Of a stretch of 64,000 bases of DNA, positions 9,426 through 21,847 are shown in pieces. Each line of letters begins with the position of its first letter. Position 1 is the stretch's first letter. The notes below the pieces were generated by a model that was not told the origin of the DNA, ran no database searches, and worked only from the letters and a program-made list of their open reading frames with translations. Source of the DNA: Symbiodinium microadriaticum (lineage: Eukaryota > Sar > Dinophyceae > Suessiales > Symbiodiniaceae); contig LSRX01000753.1 in the NCBI GenBank assembly GCA_001939145.1, forward strand, positions 295,471 through 359,470. The letters run 5' to 3'. The translations under genes and the position numbers were made by a program.

Positions 9426-12109
9426 AGTGCAACGAATGCCGCCCAGCCATCGACGATTGTGCAGCCCATGCGTCGACAACCGCAACAGCAGCATGTAAAT
9501 CAGAACACACATGCCGCACGTGTCTACGAAGTACGACGATACACGCCTGGCAAAAGTTCAGGCACTGGATGCCATATCTGTTCCACCTGGGCTGAAGGAA
9601 TGCTACACTTGCGTGTGACTGCCTTCCCTGACTTCGAGCTTCCGGCCACTGGCGTGCATCATAGTGGTCTTCCCGCGGATCGAATTCCTTGTTGCCCACA
9701 GTTACCTGAACGGGAAAAGAACGGTTGAGGTCCCTATGATTGCGCCTGAGCAGAAAGGCTCGAGGTCCCAGCCCGCCAGCGCATGCGAGATCCGTCGGGT
9801 ACACGAAGCCTGCTTGGAAAACCAAGGAGACCGTTCCAGGAAGAGGAGAGAGGTCAGAGAGGTCCAAGCAACACCGCCAGAAGCTGCCTTACTGAGCACC
9901 AGCCGGGCCGAGAATTTATCTCCCCAGCCGGGAAGAACTCAAGCTGAGTTTCTCCCAACCTGGCAATCCATGTTGGACTGTTCAGGCCGCCGCAACGTTG
10001 TCTGGGCGAGCCACTCCGGTATGTTGAATTCAGGGCTCTGCACCATGCGTCCTGCAGAATCTGCATAGTGACTTGCATGTCAAGCCGCCGCAACCAGCAC
10101 GGAATGCAAATGGACGTCTGCGAACACGCCTTTCGGCCACCTCATCTTCTCGGAGAAACTCGAAACTCGAAACCTTGGCAATATAATCCTTCCTCTTCCC
10201 ACATCCGGTATTTGCAGGAACGCCATCTTGGAAAACAAACCAAGCTGAGACGTCGTCGAATGCATGTTTGCAGGCTCAGTGAGAACCTGTGAGTCTCGTG
10301 AGCCAAGGTTCATTTTGCGTTGGCTTCGCCGTCAGAGCAGACACGGACAAACCGCAAGCTATCTGCGCAGCTTGGCCGTGGCATTCCGTGGCACAACCAT
10401 CCAGGCCCCGGGCTCGAATGGCATTGGACTCAGCCAGCTCGTGGACTTTCCGTTGCCACGTGTTGGCGTAGAACTCCAATTGTCTGAGCCGCGCCGCCTG
10501 GCAGGGATCAGCACTGCAACGCTGCAACTTAGCCCATCGCAGTGACCCGATCAGCGGTGCACCTGCCAGTGCAACTTCGATGACATCTCCTCGATCTTGG
10601 CATGCTCGCCAGCCAGTGCTGCCTGATCCAACTGCAAAAGCCACCGACGACTGAACACAGAGATGTGCCCGAAGATCGCGCCTCACTCCTGCGAGCGTTG
10701 CTGCGCTCTTGACGGACTCCCTCAGTATCCGAAGAGTGCAGTCACTAAGGATGCAGGAAATTTCTTATCGCGCGAAAGATTGGTCGGGACCCTGCAGCTT
10801 CAAGGTCTTTGATCTTGTCCAGCTGGCAGGATTGCAGGCTGAAATCTAAGCAGTGCTAACGACGACATAATCCAGCAGCCAGTATTGCTTCTTCAACAGG
10901 CCCGTACGACAGTGACCCGAAGCTGACCTTCCAGTCTTCTGACATGGCTTTCAGCCTGTCGACAGTTGGCTTCAATGCAGGGGTCAATAAGATCCTTGCC
11001 ACTTGCCACGACATTTCACGTCACGTACCCCTGGCAGCATGCACCAAAATCCCTCCACCTGCTTCCCTGCCCTTCTTGAACCGGCAACTGTCCGACACTT
11101 GCACCGAGGTATTTGTTTAACGCCTACTCCCGCCACAATGACAATGGTGGTCCTGTTTCAGCTGACCCTGAGCAGCTCGATGCACCGAGGCACTCCAGCG
11201 TTCAGCTTGCAACTGCAAAACTCCATGCGCTGCAAACTACAAACTAGAAAGCTGGGCTGGGTATTCCAAGCAGAGACCTCTCAAGGACAACCGCTGGAAG
11301 GTGCTCCAGAGCTGGGAGCCTCGTGCAACTTTTTCGCTTGATTGTCCAAGGCCCCCTGGTATTGATCTGTTACCTGCAGAGAAGTCTGGCAGAACACAGG
11401 TGGCGACGGCTTGTACGACCTAGCCTCTTGTCTGATGTCTTTTCTTGCATGCCTCAATGGCAAGTCACTTGAGTGCACTCGCCGATCGACTTTTGCTCCT
11501 TTGAGTCTCTTGAACCAAGATAGGATTCCCACTCCAGCTGCTCCTCAAAAGTCTTGATGAAGCCCAGATTCTGTTCCTGCCAGCTGAGCACCATTCTGAT
11601 TTCGCTGCGAAACCTTAGACATGTGCCGGTGTTACCTGCAACTGGGTGGAAAGATCTTCCAGCTGCGAGATCTTCTCCTGAGACGACCGGCGCTGGAGCA
11701 CTCTCACGTTGAACTTGACCGCTCACAATCGGCCTCGCTTGCTTGATTTGCGTCCCTTGCAACCTGATGCCATCACCGCAACAGGCAACAGCAAGACCAA
11801 GAGTGCAAGTCGGCCAGAGTCCAGAGTCGATTGAGAACGCAGCTTTCAGTTCCATCTCCAGGACTTCAAGCTCGGCAGAAGCGGACTCTAATTGCTGCTG
11901 GCCTCACAACGACTATTCGACGGCCACCTTTCGCTACACTGCGTTGATGTCGTCGACTAAACTCAGTCGACAGCTAGTCGCAAGCTTCACCTCAGCATCC
12001 TCACACCGCTCCTCCATGAGAGCAAAGGTGCTCTGGACCCTGCTTTCCACTCTGCCCGATACATCCCAAAACTTCTTTACTCCTTTCATTTTGCGCGTCT
12101 CTGTGCATT
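9426..12109. other. Host-like sequence with weak minus-strand exon candidates
   Basis: The most protein-like pieces are on the minus strand: about 10340-10580 (containing FYANTWQRKVHELAES) and about 11460-11620 (containing MVLSWQEQNLGFIKTFEEQLEW). They could be exons of an intron-rich gene, but I cannot place splice sites with confidence. Confidence 0.3.
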
Positions 12110-12394
12110 CTAGATTCTAGGCCCTGTTTCCTTGCTGCCAACAGAATTAAGCGCGTCCTCCAGCTGCTTGATCTGCGCATCCAATGCCGACGTGTCAATG
12201 GTTGGCAGACCTTCGGCGATGTGTTTGACCAGATTCATTGTTGACTGGAAGTTCAATCTCGGGCTGGCAACGCCACTACTGCTGGCTTTTAAACTCAGGC
12301 AACTCGGACAGTGTGTGCAGGCGATGTGGACTGATCCATGGAGTGAAACGCGGAAGTTGGGTGGACCTTGGCTTGGTGGAGGCATAACAGTCAT
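12110..12394 (-). CDS. Possible exon downstream of membrane-protein copy 1
   Basis: The open frame contains THCPSCLSLKASS and then a helical stretch SALDAQIKQLEDALNSVG. The first part is echoed at 21.8 kb (AHCPSCVSLKI), downstream of copy 2 of the same gene family, so the block is part of the duplicated unit. Whether it is translated or is conserved 3' sequence is unclear. Confidence 0.25.
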   Translation of the reverse strand: MTVMPPPSQGPPNFRVSLHGSVHIACTHCPSCLSLKASSSGVASPRLNFQSTMNLVKHIAEGLPTIDTSALDAQIKQLEDALNSVGSKETGPRI

Positions 12395-12455
12395 CGATCA
12401 CTGCGATACGGCGATACTCGTAGCTTCGGGCCTCACCCCAAACCCTCGCAGTCAT

Positions 12456-13791
12456 TTATTTCTTAAAAATGGGGGTCACGTTCGACAGCCCCAAGAACTG
12501 ATTCTCCACATCGGAGTGGCTCTCTTCTGAGCTCGTGTGGCCCTCCGTGTGGGACCACGCTTGAGGTGCCAAGCGGCCACAACATCTGGAAAAACACGAA
12601 CAGCACCCCAAATAAACACTCTGGCGACCAGCAAGAAAAGCAGCAACTAGCATTGCGAAGAACAGGAAAATCGTTCCAAGCACCAGGGGCCACATCGACT
12701 CCCCTTCGCCCATTGGCTTGTGCATGAATTTCGGCTGCTGAGCACGGGGCTCGAGCAGATTTCGGCATAAGCCGCTCTCCATCTCCTGCACGATCTCCGT
12801 GCGGAGGTCCAACATATTGCTGGACAGAATGTCGGTGATAGCGACATTAAGTGCGTCATGGTCGCTCGTGGCGTTCAGGACCTCAAGACAGGGTTGGGGC
12901 GGGGCTGTTGTTCAAAACTGTTTAAGCGCAACGATCGGTTTGAGCAGATTCGGGATGTGGCACACTGAGGGAACTGTTTAAACAAGCGTGTAAACATCGC
13001 TTTAAACACCTTCGCCCGGTTAGAGCTTCATGTGTGTCACTTGAGGAGTTGGCACATGTGTGTCATGTGTGTTTAAACATGCTGAAACGCCTTCCTGACA
13101 TGTTTAAGCCATGACTTAAGCCTAGCAGTGCAACGACACACAACAAACATCCGCACCCTGGCTTTTAACTCATTTAAACCCTTTAAATGCCTTTAAACCT
13201 AAACTCAAACGCTTTTGAAGCGACCCCCGCCTCCAGGTCGAGGCCCTTGCCGAAGTGGCACCCTCCGGACCCGGAGCCCTCGACGGGGAAGTTCAGCAAC
13301 ATGGAGTCGCCGAACAAACGGGCCCTAACGTTGCCTGTCTCCTTGTACTTGAAGCTTGAGAGCCGGAGGTCGTAGTGGCAGTCGACATCAACCGAAAGGT
13401 CTTAAACGAAAAATGTAACAAGGCCACACTGAGTGGAGACGTGCGTCCCATTCCCGACGTGGGCGGCCTTCATCTGGATATCATAAAAACGACCAGATTG
13501 AACCAAGCCGTTATGCGTCGGCCTGAGCATGATCTGCTCTGTGAGCTCCTTATTCGAAAGGAGCTCCTGCACCAGGTGAGCACCACTCGCCGTGGTGTCA
13601 ACGGAGGCTGCCGGTGCTCCCCCTTGAATACCTTCGATGTCGAAGGTCTTCAAAATGAAGCTAGCGGCCTTGGCCACATCTTTCCGCAGGATTGTGCCGA
13701 GGTCCTCGCTGAGGCCGCGCAGGCCGCGCAGGTGTCGCGCGTCAGCTGCCCCAGCGGCTAAGGAAAACAGCAGCCACGCTAAGGCAGCCAT
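12456..13791 (-). pseudogene. Type I membrane protein gene, copy 1 (one intron, one internal stop)
   Basis: Exon 1 is 13231-13791 and exon 2 is 12456-12881, with a phase-0 intron between them. The protein starts with a signal peptide (MAALAWLLFSLAAGAADA). An ectodomain of about 230 residues follows, including LVQELLSNKELTEQIMLRP, CHYDLRLSSFKYKETGNVRA and EIVQEMESGLCRNLLEP. A single transmembrane helix (PLVLGTIFLFFAMLVAAFL) and a Cys/Ser-rich cytoplasmic tail complete it. A TAA at 13402-13404 interrupts exon 1 where copy 3 has GAA in the alignment, so this copy is either a young pseudogene or a readthrough/assembly case; the frame is otherwise intact. A lipid-binding (BPI/LBP-like) fold crossed my mind from the C-terminal ectodomain, but this is weak. 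No database family is recognised. Confidence 0.65.
12882..13230 (-). other. GC-AG intron, 349 bp, rich in GTTTAAAC-like motifs
   Basis: On the minus strand exon 1 ends in ...CTGGAG, the intron starts GCGGGG and ends CTTGAG, and exon 2 starts GTCCTG. The GC donor and AG acceptor suit dinoflagellates. Copy 3 of the gene (30.9 kb) reads straight across this point (CGACCCAGAGGTCCTG), which fixes the boundaries. Inside are several TTTAAA/GTTTAAAC motifs and a repeated TGTGTGTCA. Confidence 0.7.
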
Positions 13792-14099
13792 GGCCCGGAT
13801 AGGATGCGCCGAAGTATTCTGCGGGTTGATGGACTCTCATGCAAGTTAGCAGAAGTTACCAAAAATTCTCGCAGTAGTCAAAAGCCAGGCTCCTGCTTTT
13901 CCGTGCATCGTGCAGCGTGCGACGCTCTGTCCTATGTCCCACTGCACCGAGCCCCAACCCAACAGCATATTTTCGACTGCCTGAAGGTGCCGATGCTTGG
14001 AGAACTTGACCCACTTGCTGAGAGGGCCACAACATTGCAAGGCGACATTCTTTCAACTCATCCCACGGCTACTTAATGTATGGTTTTGATCGGTTTTAC

Positions 14100-14382
14100 C
14101 ATAATTTCATGCTTCACGCAGTCTTCCTGAGGGAAGTGCAACTGGATCGGTGATCTCCATGACGCTGTGGTGTTGAGCTTTGCATCAACGTCCCAGCCTC
14201 GGGTGCAAAGTGGCACATGCACATGCAAGGCCGAACTAGCAGCTTTAAGGTCACGACTGCCTGCTTCGCCAAAACCATGCCAGGCAAAGTCCTGCTAAGA
14301 AGCACCGGTGGAACATGTGGTTGTTATATTAACAGTAGGTGATACCAAGGAGCGAGCGAGCGAGCGAGCGAGCGAGCGAGCG

Positions 14383-14442
<60 letters not shown>

Positions 14443-15418
14443 GGAGAGGAGCTTCTGAGTCATGGACACCAGTGGCTGCTGGGATGATCTGGAATTGCTG
14501 CGGGTCGGCTGCACGTGGGACCTGACAACTTCTTGCTGAGTTTGCTGGCAATTCCTTGCACGCCCCTCTTCATATTACTTCCTTAAAAGAGCATCGCATC
14601 AACTGAGTCAAACCCTGAATCAGAACCTGTTAAGCAAGCAATATGGAAGAACCATGCCACAAGCAAAGGTAACCTAAGTGGAACACGAGCCCCAGGTGTG
14701 CTGCATAGTTCCGGGCAAAGAGGACGTAGGAACCTCGGTCGAGCTGCATTACGGCCCCTCCTAACTGGAACTGGCGACGGTCCATGTGAGAGTTCTAAGC
14801 TCCCGGCCGTCAGTGACTTGCTTATTCTACGTACCTTCACATTGACATGATCTTGGCGCGGAACTTCAGCATTGGGCTGGATTGCCATCCCTGCCTCCTC
14901 TGCATCCGCCTCAGACACACCAGGATTGGTCGCTACCTCGGTAAATCCGTCGGACGACTGCAAATTTCGAAACATCGAACAGACAGTGTGCTGCTACCTG
15001 TACAGGATGTGCACAAAAAGTCACAAAAGCACAGACGAGCGCGTGCCAGCACAAGATCCTGGTGCCACGCCCTGTCCCAAAAGCCACACAGGTCATCGTC
15101 CTGAGTAGGGAGCTATCCCCAAATTGCTGTACTATCTTCGATCCAAACCCAGCAAATCCACGGGAGTCCTGTTCGATTAGATGTCTTTGAGGCCCTTCAA
15201 CACCCGAGACGATTGCTTGTGCAGATGCTGCCTGGCACAGATGCGAGAACAGCAGAGACACCCGGTTGCGTCGGCTGTTTCTTTTGGTCCAGTCTCACTG
15301 AACAGGTCCATACGTAGGTGGCCAGACATGCACCCGTCTGCCTCTGCGCTACCAGTGCCAGATTGCTTTGACAATGCCTTCAAAGCTGCCAATGTGCCAC
15401 CAAGGTGTTGATCCCCAT
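14100..15418. other. No supported gene apart from microsatellite
   Basis: One minus-strand segment (about 14600-14975) contains a hydrophobic run VPLRLPLLVAWFFHIACL that might be a membrane exon. Otherwise nothing is recognised. Confidence 0.3.
14351..14437. repeat. (GCGA)n-(GA)n microsatellite
   Basis: About 35 bp of GCGA units are followed by some 50 bp of GA dinucleotides. Confidence 0.95.
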
Positions 15419-15799
15419 CTAAGCTTCCCGAGTCCATTGGTCTATCCAACGCTGACGGTGTAACACCTGGTAACACCTCTCCTTTACAACCTGCAGAGAC
15501 TTCTCCTCGTTTACAAAAGAGACTTCCGCTCTGAGGGCCTCAATGCCGAGTGCAGCAGCCAGCTTTGCCTTCAGCGCACGGATCGACCTGCCCGAGGCGC
15601 CGCAGGCCACGAGGAGAACGAAAGCTGCCGACCAGTAGGGTGGGCCTCGGAGGATTCGAGAGCCGGGGTCCATAGCTACAGTCAATGACAACGATGAGAA
15701 GCTTCCATCTGGAGGGCCCCTTCGCAAGCGCGGTGAACGGTGAGCCGTCTCAGGCACCAATGCTTCAGACGCGCCTCTCTCGCCGAAAGATCTCCCCAC
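15419..15799 (-). CDS. Possible exon with a transmembrane segment, hypothetical
   Basis: The C-terminal two thirds of this frame look coding: a hydrophobic helix (YWSAAFVLLVACGA), then a charged amphipathic stretch SIRALKAKLAAALGIEALRA and a region EEKSLQVVKERCYQVLHRQR. The upstream part is less convincing and may lie outside the exon. No family is recognised. Confidence 0.3.
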   Translation of the reverse strand: MGRSFGERGASEALVPETAHRSPRLRRGPPDGSFSSLSLTVAMDPGSRILRGPPYWSAAFVLLVACGASGRSIRALKAKLAAALGIEALRAEVSFVNEEKSLQVVKERCYQVLHRQRWIDQWTREA

Positions 15800-17894
15800 T
15801 CTGAGACACCCTGCAAAGACAGGCTCAGCCCCGCTTTGTTTTCCAAATATGTGGCAGATGGCCCCAAGCTTACCACTGCAACTGCCTTAAAGTACGGTTC
15901 ATGAAAACATGTTAGACAGAGAGCATGCGTTGACGCGCCCGGGCCTTGTCTGGGCTGGCATCTGCCTCAAGTCGAATGCAGCTGTCACAAGATCTCCACG
16001 GTCTGTGGCTTCTCTCACGAACTATCATGCATGAATCCTGAGCTCCTAGGTCTTTGGTCTTAGACGCTGATACCTATTCTGCAGGTGTCGAGCGTGTGTG
16101 CGGATAGATCCGAGTGACCCAAACAAGCTCGCTATCAGATCCGATGCTCCAGGCATGAAGGGGAATCCTGAAGACATGTCGAACAGCCTCCTGCGAGATC
16201 ATCGCGCTCCATGTTGTATTTGGTGGAACCTGCACCAGGCAGCGTGTGGCCGTGGCTCTCAAGGCTCAACTGGTGGCCGTGAGCCTTCCATGTATCGTCA
16301 GGGTTTGGCGACATAGCGCACTTGCGACACCCCTTCCTACAACTGCTATGCACAGGTCGTCTCTCCAACTGTAGTTGAGGAAGCTGATGTGGTCATGAGT
16401 CTGATGCTGCTTTTCGTGGCTTAGAGTGGACTTTTGTTCTTGCTTGACTATGCATGCGGTCCATGGAATGACTAGACTCACCAAGTTGAGAAATTTCAGG
16501 AGCATCTTCTCAAATCGCACTTCCTGCCTCTCTTGTCCCTGCTCCAGAACATGGAAGCAAGCGCCTGCCTGGTGTTTTGTCCCATCGCTGTTCGACGGGT
16601 GGAAAATCCAAAAGGCAAATTTAGCCCGTCCAATCTGTACAGTCGCTCTTCAGTCTCACCGAACAACATTGAGCTGATGCGCATGTGAGATGTGATGTGA
16701 ATAGAACCGCTGTGTTCGTTGCTGGAGCATCTTCAGGGCATTGGAGTGACACTGGGGGCGACAGTCCGTCATTATCCGACTCGCTTGCACAGTTTCACCC
16801 TTCAAGAGAGAGCTTCTCCGTCTTCTCCGTCTTCACAGCCTCCACTGCTTCCTCTTCCTGCCCGGAAAGGTGCGAGCTTCAGATGCCACTTCGAATCTAC
16901 GTCTGGCTGGTGCTCCTCATTGGCCTCCCAATGTAGCTGCGTGATCTCTCTGCGAACCTCGGCTCTTCACTGACAGCTAAGCTGGACGGAGAAAGCTTCT
17001 CTTTATTATCTACACGGCTCAGCACCTGACCCTCTGCATCTCATCATGGTCTGGGCCGCTCCGCTCCCACTTGGAGGCCCACCTCTGACAAGAATCGAGT
17101 CGCTACACATAGACACCTCAATTGCAAGTGCTCTCGCCACCTCTGGAGGTTGTTCCACATTGAGCGCGTGCCTAAAGCGCTCAAAAGATCTGACAATGTC
17201 TGACAGATAGAGCTGGTGCAGACTTGCTGTCCCTGTCTCAGCCCCCTGCAGACACGCATGCTCGGGAGCATCTTAACTATCAGAATTGCTTGCGGTGCAA
17301 CCAGATGCTTGATGAAGGTGACCTGGCTGGGACAAAATCTGCAGCATGCCGGTCGCTGTACAGGCCGAGTTGTGTCAAGCTGTTCAAAGCATGAGAGGTA
17401 GGGAGAGAGAGAGAGGGAGAGAGACAGGAGACAGGAGAAGCCTCAATTTTGCCCTACTCATCCTGCCAAAACGACCATAAGGCCTAAACCCCTCAACCCC
17501 GAAATCCCAAAGCCCCTAAGAATCTACACATGCGGGAAAATCCGATATCGATGTGGAGCAGAAGATTGTGGCTCTATTCTATGCCCTGTGCGTCGGGCGC
17601 TACAGGGAGCGTTCAACATACACAAAATAATCACGGCGATGGAGGAACAAAGAGTCCTCAACCACCATGCCTGATGCATTCTGCAACCTACTGCTGTTTC
17701 AAAATATCCTTGCAAAGTTTAGCTTTGAATGGGTGGCATCAAGGCGGAGGAGCGCCCTGTGGCTGTGGCTGTTGGCTGTGGCTATCACATGTAAAAACCC
17801 GCTTAATGCCATGAGTTCGCCAGCTTGGCACCTGGACGAATGGCACGTTGACCCGCGCCCGGTCATTCAACGGTCCTGGCAGACTCTGCACTCT
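15800..17894. other. No supported gene
   Basis: Short open frames only. A GA-rich tract lies at 17400-17440, and a telomere-like scrap (CCTAAACCCCTCAACCCC) near 17485. Confidence 0.4.
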
Positions 17895-18591
17895 TCACCG
17901 CACCGCGTGGCGCTTGCACGACGAAGCTCTGACTGCACGGTAGACCAACAAGCCGGCGGTGCCTATCGGCAACTTGCACATCCTCTCCCTGTCAGCCTGG
18001 CACGCAGCTGGGCCATGGCCGGACTCCGACAGGAGCGCAACTTCACGCCTGCTTGAAGAACTCCTCGGAGACGCGCGCTGCCTGAAGGAACTGGTCCGTC
18101 GGCGAGATGAAAAGCGAAGTCTCCAAATGGTCACCAAGTTCTTCTCTGCACTCTCTGACCCTTCGCGGGCGAAAGACTTCTGCCTAGCAAGTCCCCCACC
18201 GTGTCGTCTCAGGTCCAGGCCCAGGTCGAACAAATCTCCCAGGTTTTCAGGGAGTAGGAGTTGTCCGTGAAGTGCAGCAGAAAGTTCTGACATCCAGGAT
18301 GTATTGTGAAGATGAGTAGAACGGAACATGACGACTGTCAACTCTTGCCAGGTCGTCCCGAAGAGTGTACTTCACATCCGCGTTCCAAAAGTACTCCTCG
18401 CAGAGAGAACCACCAACACTGTGTGCAAGCACTGACGAAGGTCGAACACCCACTTTATCTTCATCGATGGTGGAGCGGAGTCTGGGTTCAGGATCCTCGA
18501 CCTCTGCATTGGCTTTGGCCAAAACTTCCTGCTTCTCTTCGTCGTCTTCCCTGCATGGTTTTTGCATGGCTGGGAGTATGTTTATTTGCAA
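17895..18591 (-). CDS. Possible exon pair, hypothetical
   Basis: Minus-strand segments look protein-like in two frames: EEKQEVLAKANAEVEDPEPR and FWNADVKYTLRDDLARV (about 18350-18560), then ELSAALHGQLLLPENLGDLF (about 18230-18300). A frame change between them would need an intron. No domain is recognised. Confidence 0.2.
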
Positions 18592-19416
18592 TCTGTACAG
18601 TGGCCCTTGCCCATCCTCAACAACTGATGGATGTACTCGAAGAGCTCTTGTTGAATCTCATAGTGCCGCAACCTGGCTGCAAGAGCTTCCCAACCTTATA
18701 GGATCCTTCAGGTGACGTCGAGGGTTCTTTTCAATCTCGCGAGGCTTGGGAAAATGCCAGACAGGTCCGGGACATTGCATCAACACGTGGCAGCAGAGCA
18801 TGTGCGCCATGAGAGACTCGTGGCACCTCGAACCGCGAACCCAGCCGATGAGTTGGAGGAGCGAGCTGCAGCTCGGCTTTCTGAAGTGCAGACGCCGGAT
18901 CGCAGTGCAGAATCGCGCTGACGATGACCTACGCTCCAGCTCATCCGGGCTGAAGATTGCGCATGTTCCCTGCCTGACGAACATCTCGACGAGTGGGCTC
19001 GTCGAAGTTACTGAAGATCGCTGTTTCAGGAGAACTCGCGAGGCGGAAAAGCCTGCCAGGAGCGACACAGAGGGCTGTGAAATGAGCACTACTCAGGTCT
19101 TTGCCAGGGAGCTTGGCACAGGACATGTTCTGCAGGCAGGACTGGTCGTTGTACAGCAATGCCAGCTCGTGACTGGAGTCGCGGAGAAAGCTGTTGTTGA
19201 CACCTGGCTAGAACTTGAGGATGCTATGAGGAGCATCAACTCCATAGCCCAAAGACCAGCCGGGGATTCCAAAATGACCAACATCATGTGCTAGAGCTGC
19301 CAGCATGAGGGCCTCACGACGAGAGAAAGTACTTTAACATAGGCCATGCTTCCGTGCATTGAGACTTCAGCATGGCGTTCATGGAGTGCAAGGAAGTTGG
19401 CCGCCTCGTCGTTGTG
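18592..19416. other. No supported gene
   Basis: Overlapping short open frames occur on both strands, none with a recognisable motif. Confidence 0.35.
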
Positions 19417-20013
19417 TCAGAGGCTCGCGCTTTCAGGTTGGACAATATCCAACAGTATGAGCTGCAAAAGATCAACTAAGACTAGCTGCGGATATGCGAA
19501 GATGGTTCCATGAAGACGTGTCGCCCATGTAAAGGAAACAGAGAAAGGCTCTCCAAACCAGGGCCCGGGCAGAGGCAACGTTAAAGACGATGTGCAGCGA
19601 GAAAGCCACGTCGACCTGCTTGGACGAAAGAAGCTGCAGCTCAACATGCGACTTAATAACTCAGCATCTGGCCGCATGGATCCAATTATGAAACGGAACT
19701 TCCTGACAAAATCTGCAATGCAATCGTCGAACTTTCTGCGGAACACCCCTGCCTCCTCATCTCGAAATTGATGCTCTAATTCCTCGCATCGACACAACGA
19801 CGAACGAGCTTCGCTTTGAAGTGCTGAAAAATTGCGAACACACATCCTGGGGCTGCCCTGCGCTTGCTTCTGGTCCAATTGCAAGTGTAGGCCCGTGTGT
19901 TTAGAGTTTTGCCCACAGAACACGCAAAACCGCTCTGCCTTCACGAACTCACAGTGGCAGGTGTATTTGGTCACACTGACCGCTTGTCTTTCGTTGAACC
20001 TTGGCACTAGCAT
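19417..20013 (-). CDS. Possible exon, Cys-containing hypothetical protein
   Basis: The first 110 codons or so from the 5' end have protein-like character, with a Cys cluster (YTCHCEFVKAERFCVFCGQ) and a charged helical region EELEHQFRDEEAGVFRRKF followed by DDCIADFVRKFRFIIG. The 3' part reads less well and may be past a splice donor. A neighbouring minus-strand segment at 20119-20316 (NDFFSWDFNIAELNIGRR) could belong to the same gene. Confidence 0.3.
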   Translation of the reverse strand: MLVPRFNERQAVSVTKYTCHCEFVKAERFCVFCGQNSKHTGLHLQLDQKQAQGSPRMCVRNFSALQSEARSSLCRCEELEHQFRDEEAGVFRRKFDDCIADFVRKFRFIIGSMRPDAELLSRMLSCSFFRPSRSTWLSRCTSSLTLPLPGPWFGEPFSVSFTWATRLHGTIFAYPQLVLVDLLQLILLDIVQPESASL

Positions 20014-20316
20014 TTTTTCAGCTCAAAGCTGCAGGTCAGGTTCGCGGAAGCTAGGGCCAGATCCCCGGAGATGTGTCAAACATCGTCACCAAACAACGTG
20101 CAAGGGAAGCTCGTTGCCTTAGGGCCACCACACGCTGGGCTTATAGGCAGATGTCAAAATTATCATCTTGGCACGTCGCCCGATATTCAACTCTGCAATG
20201 TTGAAGTCCCAGGAAAAGAAATCATTGCGCGAGATCTCTGCCTTGGCGAGTTGACACATCCACCACAAATTGAGAACATGGCGGCTAGCAGCATGCTGCG
20301 CATTTTCTAATACCAT

Positions 20317-21130
20317 CTAGGACTGGCACTGGACCAAGCTCTTGTCCAAGACTCTCATTCAGCCTGCTGCATCGCGCGAGTGCACACGTGCTGTCGTCTA
20401 TGGGACGAGCATTGTAGAATTGCCACACTTAGCCGCAGCCAAACGTGCACAGGATGACACAGGGAGCTCACTCTCTTCGCGTTCTGCTTCAGAGTCCTGC
20501 TTTTTTTGGGGACTTGTCGGGTCTCGCGATGTCAAAGAGTCATCGACAGCATGCCGATGAGGGGCTGAGCGAGGCAGCATGCGCTGATGCCTTGCGGCTG
20601 CGTACCTGATCGGATGGTAGTTTCAGAATCTGTTGTGGGACATGCAGCACGGCTTGAGCTACACCTGCTGCGCTTTAGCAACATTGCAACCATGACAAGG
20701 AGAGTTGTCGCAGCCTTCTAGTGACCAAGCTCTGTCTTTTCTTCCAAGGGAATGAGCAAGCGGCAGCTAGGCGTGCCCTGTCTTGCTAAGTTGATGTGAA
20801 GTTGTAAATACCCAGTCATGGCTGGTGGACCTACCTGCGGACATGTACAACCCATCCGAAATCACCAGAATGCAAATTGTAACCTGTGTGCGCCATGGTC
20901 GGCCAATGTGAACGGCGCACGTTGCGTAGTCTGGCAAGAAAGCACATGGCCCGTCACCTACCCAATTCGGCATGCGATCCACTGTGACATGTGCTGGTCT
21001 TAGCAGAGCCCAAACAACCTGAGTGTCCAGCCAAGCTGTTCGAACTCATCTACTGGTCTCTTTGCATTGGCAATCAATGTCAAGAGATCCAACTTCTTGA
21101 GAACCTTTCCGATGAGACAAAGTCGAACCG
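20317..21130. other. No supported gene
   Basis: Short open frames only; no repeats or motifs were noted. Confidence 0.35.
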
Positions 21131-21847
21131 CTAGAAGCTCAGGAAACTTCGGTTTCCGCAGTTATCGATGGCCGCCTTGGCCAGTAAGCGCACTTCGTGG
21201 GAGAAGCGAGTCCTCCCCTCGTCCTGCAGTTCATGCCCCAGTTCATTTGCACCCTTGAGTCTCAGCGAAACATAGCTGCAAGACTGAGAAAAACGGGCTA
21301 GGCGGCAGGACAGTTCATATGTGAACATTGCAGGGCTGGCCTCTGCTTCCACATGTGTACTCTGCTGATTCGAATAATCCTGGCACATCTTGGCAGCTTG
21401 TTGCACGGCCAACTTCAGTAGTACCTTCAGCAGCCTGTCCTTGACGAAGTAGATCGCCATGTGTTCCACTGCGTCAAAAATCTGCATAGCAGTAGAATGC
21501 ACCTCGGCCGTCGGTTGCGAATGCGCAAACAGCTCACGAGCTGCGCTTCGTGTTCTGTCCAAACAACTTGCAACATGCTGCATCGGGCTCCGACAATTTC
21601 CAGAAGATCTTCGACCGGAGAAAGGACCTTGCCACAGGTGACAATTCAGACTTACTCTGTCGCACACTGACAAACACAGGAACGTAGGCAAGGGCAGTGT
21701 AGGACACGGCAGAAGCAACACCACCGGATGCAACCTGAGAGGATGTGAGCTGTTAATCTCGGGCTGCCAAGGTCGCTTCCATTGGCTACTTGGGGTTATC
21801 TTTAAACTCACGCAACTCGGACAGTGTGCAAGCTTCGGACCATTCAT
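21131..21847 (-). CDS. Possible exon(s), hypothetical
   Basis: The 238-codon open frame starts in the duplicated block (AHCPSCVSLKI). A helical, protein-like segment sits around 21330-21600 (AMQIFDAVEHMAIYFVKDRL followed by KVLLKLAVQQAAKM). The Pro/Leu-rich part between the two is probably non-coding. No family is recognised. Confidence 0.25.
   Translation of the reverse strand: MNGPKLAHCPSCVSLKITPSSQWKRPWQPEINSSHPLRLHPVVLLLPCPTLPLPTFLCLSVCDRVSLNCHLWQGPFSGRRSSGNCRSPMQHVASCLDRTRSAARELFAHSQPTAEVHSTAMQIFDAVEHMAIYFVKDRLLKVLLKLAVQQAAKMCQDYSNQQSTHVEAEASPAMFTYELSCRLARFSQSCSYVSLRLKGANELGHELQDEGRTRFSHEVRLLAKAAIDNCGNRSFLSF

Noticed and set aside
9046..9867. 273-codon minus and 220-codon plus ORFs over the compound microsatellite
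   Set aside because: Most of each is homopolymeric (Val/Asp, His/Gln, Leu) product of the repeat; flanking parts show no domain.
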